Below are positions 6,118 through 9,938 of a stretch of 9,938 nt of DNA, one piece after another. Position numbers and translations under genes: made by a program. Source of the DNA: an uncultured Clostridia bacterium (GTDB taxonomy: Bacteria; Bacillota; Clostridia; Oscillospirales; Acutalibacteraceae). The notes under the pieces were generated by a model. It saw only the letters and a program-made list of their open reading frames with translations. It searched no databases and was not told the DNA's origin. The stretch lies in contig CALWMQ010000048.1 in NCBI GenBank assembly GCA_944382025.1, positions 1 to 9,938 on the forward strand. The letters run 5' to 3'. Position 1 is the stretch's first letter, and each line of letters starts with the position of its first letter.

Positions 6118-6975
6118 CTACCGCTCTGCCAGCACCACCCGGTCTACTCCTGCCCAATCAGGAAATATCCGGTATTTCCATCCCGCGTCCTTCAGCAATT
6201 CCGCCACCGCCGGCCCTTGCCCTATCCCGATTTCCATCACCGCAAACCCATTCTCCGACAGCTTTGGCAGCCACCCTTCAATGATGGCCCGATAAAAGGT
6301 AAGGCCGTCTCTCCCGCCATCCAAGGCCATGGAGGGTTCCCGGTGCACTTCCCGCTGCAGCCCCGGCAGGTCAGCCTCAGGAATATAGGGGGGATTGGAA
6401 AGAATAACCTCTACCGGTCCGGGAAACCGGCCCCCATCCCGGAGAATATCCCCTTTTACCGGATCCACATGATACTGGGGATAGGAGGCGGCATTGCTCT
6501 TCAAGTAGGATAACGCCTGATCCGACCATTCCACCGCGGTCACCCGGACTGGCCAATCTGGGATCAAGCTGCATACTCCCAATCCCACACACCCTGTACC
6601 GGCACATAGGTCCCACACTTCTATCGTGTGGTTAGGAGAAAATCGTTTCTGGATTTCCTCCGCTGCCGCCAGACATAAGCTCTCGGTGTCCGGCCGTGGA
6701 ATCAGAACCCCTTCTCCCACCCGCAGTGTCAGGTTCAAAAAATCCCAGCTGCCCAAAATATATTGCAGCGGACGCCCTCCCGCCCGCTCTTCGGAGGCAT
6801 GCAGAATCCGCCGGGCCGTTTCCTCCGGTACCTGCCGGTCTTGCCACAAAAATACCTGCCCCTTTGGTATATGCCCCAGATCCTCCATCAGGCATGCCGC
6901 ATCAAAGGCGGGGCTGTCGCACCCCGCCTTTTCCAGTTGGTCCTGTACGGTTTTCATCAGTTCTCCATAGACCAT
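6118..6975 (-). CDS. prmC: Peptide chain release factor N5-glutamine methyltransferase
   Basis: PrmC uses S-adenosylmethionine to methylate the glutamine of the GGQ motif in release factors RF1 and RF2, which raises the efficiency of translation termination. The 285-aa length is normal. The N-terminal helical substrate-binding domain covers about residues 1-75 and ends in RPLQYILG (68-75). IPRPDTE (92-98) follows, then the Rossmann methyltransferase core with DLCAGTGCVGLG (122-133), the AdoMet-binding glycine-rich loop, and the hallmark NPPYIP (194-199) that binds the glutamine side chain. EPSMALDGGRDGLTFYR (213-229) and AVMEIGIGQ (245-253) complete the family pattern. ATG 6975 is preceded by AGGAGG with an eight-base spacing. 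It follows the DUF1385 gene by 98 bp in the same direction. In many Firmicutes prfA is adjacent, giving enzyme and substrate together; here the gene downstream is a convergent oxidoreductase. Confidence 0.96.
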   Translation of the reverse strand: MVYGELMKTVQDQLEKAGCDSPAFDAACLMEDLGHIPKGQVFLWQDRQVPEETARRILHASEERAGGRPLQYILGSWDFLNLTLRVGEGVLIPRPDTESLCLAAAEEIQKRFSPNHTIEVWDLCAGTGCVGLGVCSLIPDWPVRVTAVEWSDQALSYLKSNAASYPQYHVDPVKGDILRDGGRFPGPVEVILSNPPYIPEADLPGLQREVHREPSMALDGGRDGLTFYRAIIEGWLPKLSENGFAVMEIGIGQGPAVAELLKDAGWKYRIFPDWAGVDRVVLAER

Positions 6976-7073
6976 GAAACCAGCCTCCTTTGGCTATTCC
7001 CAAGCAAAAGCGACTGAATCAGCCTCGCCCACACGCGGCATTTTCTCAAACGCCATTTCTCCCGGCACGCGGC

Positions 7074-8111
7074 TCACCATTTATCCAGTTCCGGATCATC
7101 AGGAATGACAGGCTTCAACGCCGCAATCGCGCATTCTATCATGCTGTCATCCGGCTCTTTGGTGGTGATACGCTGCATCCATAGGCCGGGGGCGGAAATT
7201 GCCTTTGTCAGCCAGTTGGTTTTCCGCCCCGCCAGCTTGATCAGCTCATAACCAATCCCTACCACTAAAGGCAAAATAGCCAATTTAATGATCACCCGCA
7301 GCCATACCGTCTTGATGGGAATACACATAGACACGATAATACCGATGAGCAGCATCAGAATCAAGAAGGAGGTACCGCAGCGGGGATGAAAACGGCGCTG
7401 TTTGCGGACGTTCTCCACCGTCAGTTCTTCTCCCGCCTCATAGCAGAAAATGGTTTTATGCTCAGCTCCATGGTACATGAACACACGGCGCATATCCTTC
7501 ATCAGTGAAACTGCCATCAGGTATCCAATAAACAGCACCAGACGCAGGATTCCTTCAAAAATCCCCCGTACCGCCGCGTTATTCGCCCATTGGGAACCGG
7601 TTTGCGCGTCTATGATCCCCGCCAGCCAATTATATAAAAAAGAAGGCAGATACAGAAACAGGCCAATGGCCAGGGCCACTCCCAGAACACTGCTGACAAC
7701 CATGAGAAAACTCATCAACAGCTTATCCTTCTTCTCTTTTCTGGCTTTTTGCTCCGGAGTTGGGGTCGGCTTTATCTGCTGGCCCTCATTTGTTTCATCT
7801 TCCCCTAACGCCTTTTGCTCACAGGACTCACTGTCTTCATCTTCCAGTCCCGCCAGTTCAGCGGACCGCATCAGGCATTTGTACCCGAACCTCATGGAGT
7901 CCACCATATTGTACATTCCCCGGAAAATCGGCATTTTCCAGACAGCGGCTTTGTTCTGGCCGGTAGTCGGCCATTGTTCCTCTACAATCTCGCCGGAAAC
8001 ATGGCGTACCGCCATGGCGGTGACCTGCGGACCCCGCATCATAACTCCTTCGATCAGCGCCTGGCCTCCGATGGATGTTTTTTTGTGGCAAACGGGCTGT
8101 TGATTAGGCAT
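7074..8111 (-). CDS. DUF1385 family membrane protein (YqhQ-like)
   Basis: This is a conserved Firmicutes membrane protein of the DUF1385 family, to which Bacillus subtilis YqhQ belongs; its biochemical role is not established. Family marks are GGQALIEGVMMRGP (15-28), YHGAEHKTIFCYE (213-225) with its His/Glu-rich centre, RRFHPRCGTSFLI (239-251) and GLWMQRITTKEPDDSMIECAI (309-329). Hydrophobic spans at about 132-156, 184-204, 247-265 and 270-290 suggest four transmembrane helices. The conserved His and Cys residues of the YHGAEHKT and HPRCGTS motifs could bind a metal, which is inference. Between the first conserved block and the first helix lies a charged, low-complexity stretch (about 88-130), acidic first and Lys-rich afterwards. 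The start ATG 8111 has AGGA seven bases upstream. Its position just before prmC is a conserved arrangement in clostridial genomes as I recall them. Confidence 0.9.
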   Translation of the reverse strand: MPNQQPVCHKKTSIGGQALIEGVMMRGPQVTAMAVRHVSGEIVEEQWPTTGQNKAAVWKMPIFRGMYNMVDSMRFGYKCLMRSAELAGLEDEDSESCEQKALGEDETNEGQQIKPTPTPEQKARKEKKDKLLMSFLMVVSSVLGVALAIGLFLYLPSFLYNWLAGIIDAQTGSQWANNAAVRGIFEGILRLVLFIGYLMAVSLMKDMRRVFMYHGAEHKTIFCYEAGEELTVENVRKQRRFHPRCGTSFLILMLLIGIIVSMCIPIKTVWLRVIIKLAILPLVVGIGYELIKLAGRKTNWLTKAISAPGLWMQRITTKEPDDSMIECAIAALKPVIPDDPELDKW

Positions 8112-8173
8112 AATGGATTCCTATCCTTTCTTTCATTGGCTGTTCCTCGGCTGGAAATAACAGTTGGCGTTCC

Positions 8174-8198
8174 TGCCCCTACTGGAGGTAGGTTGGCA
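8174..8198 (-). promoter_or_regulatory. Small hairpin in the DUF1385 gene leader
   Basis: Between the kinase stop and the DUF1385 start (165 bp), TGCCCCTAC (8174-8182) pairs with GTAGG (8188-8192) and GGCA (8195-8198): nine base pairs with a two-base bulge and a five-base loop. No U-run follows on the minus strand, so it is not a normal terminator. It might be an RNA-processing or leader structure; no clear promoter was found in this gap. Confidence 0.25.
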
Positions 8199-8276
8199 GT
8201 AACGGTGGCCTCCCGGGCACGGCGCCGTCACGCAAATCCCTTGTCCAACGTTTTCCTATCCCATTGGATTGCCGCC

Positions 8277-9698
8277 CTACTCCAGAGCGGTAGGCAGGGT
8301 AATGGTTACCGTGGTGCCTACCCCTTCCTCACTATCAATTTCCAGGCGGCCCTTATGCCGCCGCACAATCTCATCCGTCAGGGCAAGGCCGATACCGGAA
8401 CCCGGCCGGGTCCGGTTCGCTTTATAGAACTTATTCTTAACATTGGGCAGATCCTCCTTGGAGATCCCCACCCCGTCATCGCTGATCACAATCTGGACAT
8501 GATGCCCCATATCAGCGGCTTCTACCCGAATATGCCCGCCGGGGTTGGAATACTTGATAGCGTTGTCCAGAATATTGATAAACACCTGTCTCAGACGGTC
8601 ACGGTCTCCCATAACAGGCGGCAGACTGTCCACCTCGATATACGTCAGCTCCAAATTTTCCCGCTTGGCCCGGTCCCGGAACAGCACCACTGCCTCTTCC
8701 AGCTCTGCCAGCAAATCCATTTTCCCGAATTTCATGGTCATATGGCCTCCCTGCATCCGGGAAAAATCCAGCAGTTCTTCCACTATGCCTGACAGGCGTT
8801 CCGCTTCGCTGGAGATCACATCCAACCCTTTTTCCATCAGTTCCTGATCCCCGCTCCCGCCCTGTCGAAGGGTTTCGCTCCACCCTTTAATGGCGGTCAG
8901 AGGCGTACGCAGTTCATGGGAAACCGAACTGATAAAATCATTCTGGGTCTTTTCAGCCGCGGCAATTTCTCCCGCCATATAATTAATGGTATCACACAGC
9001 TCCCCTATCTCATCGTCATACCGTTTCTCAATCCGGGAGTCGTAATCCCCCAAAGCGATCTTCCGCGCCGCCTGGCCGATCTCACGGATAGGATTCACAA
9101 TAGAACTGACAAAATAGGAACTGGACAGCATCACAAAAAAGATCACCGCAATGCCGAACAACAGCATAATGGTAATCAGCAGCAAAATCTGGGAGTTGAT
9201 TTTTTCCATGGAGACCAGATACCGGACTGCCCCCACCACTACATCGTTGCCGTCCCGGATAATAATGGTCATGGCCGTCACGTTTTCCCCAGCGGCGTTC
9301 TTTCCCCGCCAGATCCCTTCCCCCTCTTCAAGATTGGGGTTGCTGGAACGCATCGCCATAGTATAATCCGGCATTTTTTCTTCCGAAGGTAAGAAACCGG
9401 TAGAACTCACCAGCACTGTTCCGTTGGCGCTCAGGATCTGCAGTTCCATCTTTTCCTTATCCGGGAACCGCTCCACACACTCCCGGGCACTGTTTTCAAA
9501 ATCAAAGCCGGGTTCCTCCGCATAGGATGTCAGCATATCCGACAGGGATTTTGCCCGAGTGTACAGGCTGCTTTCAACCCGCTGGTAAAAGTAGGAGCGG
9601 ATTACCACCGCAAACGCCACTTCCAGCACCACCAGCAGCGCCACAATGACTCCCAGGCCGTTTAAAATCCAGCGGCGGGTTATGCCTTTTTTCGCCAT
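8277..9698 (-). CDS. Membrane sensor histidine kinase of a two-component system
   Basis: The protein senses a signal at the cell surface and passes phosphate from its own histidine to a partner response regulator, here the gene immediately upstream. It has an N-terminal transmembrane helix (about 14-34), an extracytoplasmic sensor region (about 35-170) with PAS/Cache-like character, a second membrane helix (about 171-192) and a HAMP linker (about 195-248, with NPIREI at 202-207). The HisKA domain has SVSHELRTPL with the phospho-acceptor His261. The HATPase_c domain shows the N box (IDNA-type NILDNAIKYS, 375-384), the G1 box DDGVGI (407-412), and GSGIGLAL (433-440). At 473 aa it is a complete, typical kinase. 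ATG 9698 has GGGGGA six bases upstream, and the response regulator ends 40 bp before it, so the pair is one transcription unit. Signal and regulon cannot be told from sequence; the layout resembles PhoR/ResE-type kinases. Confidence 0.95.
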   Translation of the reverse strand: MAKKGITRRWILNGLGVIVALLVVLEVAFAVVIRSYFYQRVESSLYTRAKSLSDMLTSYAEEPGFDFENSARECVERFPDKEKMELQILSANGTVLVSSTGFLPSEEKMPDYTMAMRSSNPNLEEGEGIWRGKNAAGENVTAMTIIIRDGNDVVVGAVRYLVSMEKINSQILLLITIMLLFGIAVIFFVMLSSSYFVSSIVNPIREIGQAARKIALGDYDSRIEKRYDDEIGELCDTINYMAGEIAAAEKTQNDFISSVSHELRTPLTAIKGWSETLRQGGSGDQELMEKGLDVISSEAERLSGIVEELLDFSRMQGGHMTMKFGKMDLLAELEEAVVLFRDRAKRENLELTYIEVDSLPPVMGDRDRLRQVFINILDNAIKYSNPGGHIRVEAADMGHHVQIVISDDGVGISKEDLPNVKNKFYKANRTRPGSGIGLALTDEIVRRHKGRLEIDSEEGVGTTVTITLPTALE

Positions 9699-9713
9699 GC
9701 GCCGTCCCCCTTT

Positions 9714-9737
9714 CCGGTCCTGATCATCCGGAACCGG
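9714..9737 (-). promoter_or_regulatory. Hairpin between response regulator and kinase genes
   Basis: CCGGTCC (9714-9720) pairs with GGA (9730-9732) and CCGG (9734-9737), giving seven pairs with one bulged A and a nine-base loop. It fills most of the 40-bp gap between the response regulator stop and the kinase ribosome site. No U-run follows, so a role in tuning kinase translation or mRNA processing is only a possibility. Confidence 0.25.
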
Positions 9738-9738
9738 T

Positions 9739-9938
9739 TTATCCGTTCCACTTATAGCCCAGTCCCCATACCGTCAGAATATACCGGGGTTCTGATGGGT
9801 CGTCCTCGATCTTCATCCGCAAACGCCGGATATTCACAACCACGATCTTTTCATCAACAAAATACACCTCACCACATACCCAACTCAGAATATCGGTCCG
9901 GCTCAGGGCCTTGCAAAAAAAAAAAAAAAAATACTCCA
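9739..9938 (-). CDS. OmpR/PhoB-type response regulator, C-terminal fragment
   Basis: Only the DNA-binding end of the gene lies in the window; the receiver domain is beyond the right edge. The readable 58 residues before TAA (9739-9741) run ALSRTDILSWVCGEVYF, then VNIRRLRMKIEDDPSEPRYILTVWGLGYKW. This is the winged-helix pattern of OmpR-family regulators: the recognition-helix region with IRRLRMKIEDDP, then the wing YILTVWGLGYKW. Two positions depart from the family consensus: VCG where VWG is usual, and VVVNI where VDVNI is usual. Just upstream in the gene the sequence becomes a run of 17 T (A on the plus strand), which cannot be normal regulator coding. These oddities fit low sequence quality at the edge. 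It would be phosphorylated by the adjacent kinase and control unknown targets. Confidence 0.88.
   Translation of the reverse strand, partial: EYFFFFFCKALSRTDILSWVCGEVYFVDEKIVVVNIRRLRMKIEDDPSEPRYILTVWGLGYKWNG
9915..9931. repeat. 17-base poly-A run near the window edge
   Basis: Seventeen consecutive A lie inside the response regulator reading frame, seven bases from the right edge. On the coding strand they would encode a string of Phe where the family has a mixed linker before the winged helix. An assembly, cloning or sequencing artefact at a contig end is the simplest explanation. Confidence 0.7.

Noticed and set aside
6993..7058. Short minus-strand frame (about 20 codons) between DUF1385 and prmC
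   Set aside because: The GGGAGA upstream is too close to its ATG to serve as a ribosome site, and nothing else supports it.
8219..8228. ACGGCGCCGT perfect 10-bp palindrome between kinase and DUF1385 genes
   Set aside because: It is short and GC-rich with no U-run or promoter near it, so chance is a sufficient explanation.
7450..8792. Plus-strand open frames opposite DUF1385 and the kinase (217 and 325 codons)
   Set aside because: They are antisense shadows of genes with strong family motifs; their translations show no domain.

Overview
The window looks like a stretch of a Gram-positive anaerobe of the class Clostridia, probably an Oscillospiraceae/Ruminococcaceae-type gut bacterium. This is inferred from three things: moderately high G+C, strong AGGAGG-like ribosome binding sites with canonical TTGACA/TATAAT-type promoters, and the block response regulator - histidine kinase - DUF1385 membrane protein (YqhQ-like) - prmC, an order I recall from Firmicutes. 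No rRNA, tRNA, insertion sequence, CRISPR array or phage gene was recognised.

Left part, + strand. A family GH38 alpha-mannosidase occupies roughly 1-2373, but its N-terminal part is broken. The conserved VDSFGHNG segment, including the nucleophile aspartate, is in frame before the first ATG (274), and that frame is closed by a stop at 190-192. A different frame, open from 3 to 203, ends in residues that look like the continuation (RRSLNGQ). This is either a real pseudogene or poor sequence at a contig end. A strong intrinsic terminator follows at 2596-2643.

Middle part, + strand. A MATE-family multidrug/cation antiporter (GTG start at 2912) has its own extended -10 promoter. Its untranslated leader contains a 24-bp hairpin with no unpaired base in the RNA (21 Watson-Crick and 3 G-U pairs). 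The 3' arm of that hairpin overlaps a sequence that can instead pair with the Shine-Dalgarno site, so the leader could switch between two folds. This is the most interesting regulatory candidate in the window. Downstream, a geranylgeranyl-reductase-like FAD oxidoreductase (ATG 4367) has its own near-consensus promoter with overlapping palindromes and a very short leader.

A 641-bp stretch (5477-6117) without a recognisable gene separates the two convergent halves. It contains a large hairpin (5895-5945) that best suits termination of the minus-strand operon.

Right part, - strand. Reading leftward from the right edge: the C-terminal DNA-binding end of an OmpR/PhoB-type response regulator (cut by the window), its sensor histidine kinase, a DUF1385 membrane protein, and prmC, the glutamine methyltransferase of peptide release factors. 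The four are co-directional with gaps of 40 to 165 bp and are plausibly co-transcribed. prfA, often next to prmC in Firmicutes, is not seen after prmC. The right edge holds a run of 17 A residues inside what should be response-regulator coding sequence, which points to an assembly or sequencing artefact; both ends of the window should therefore be treated with caution.
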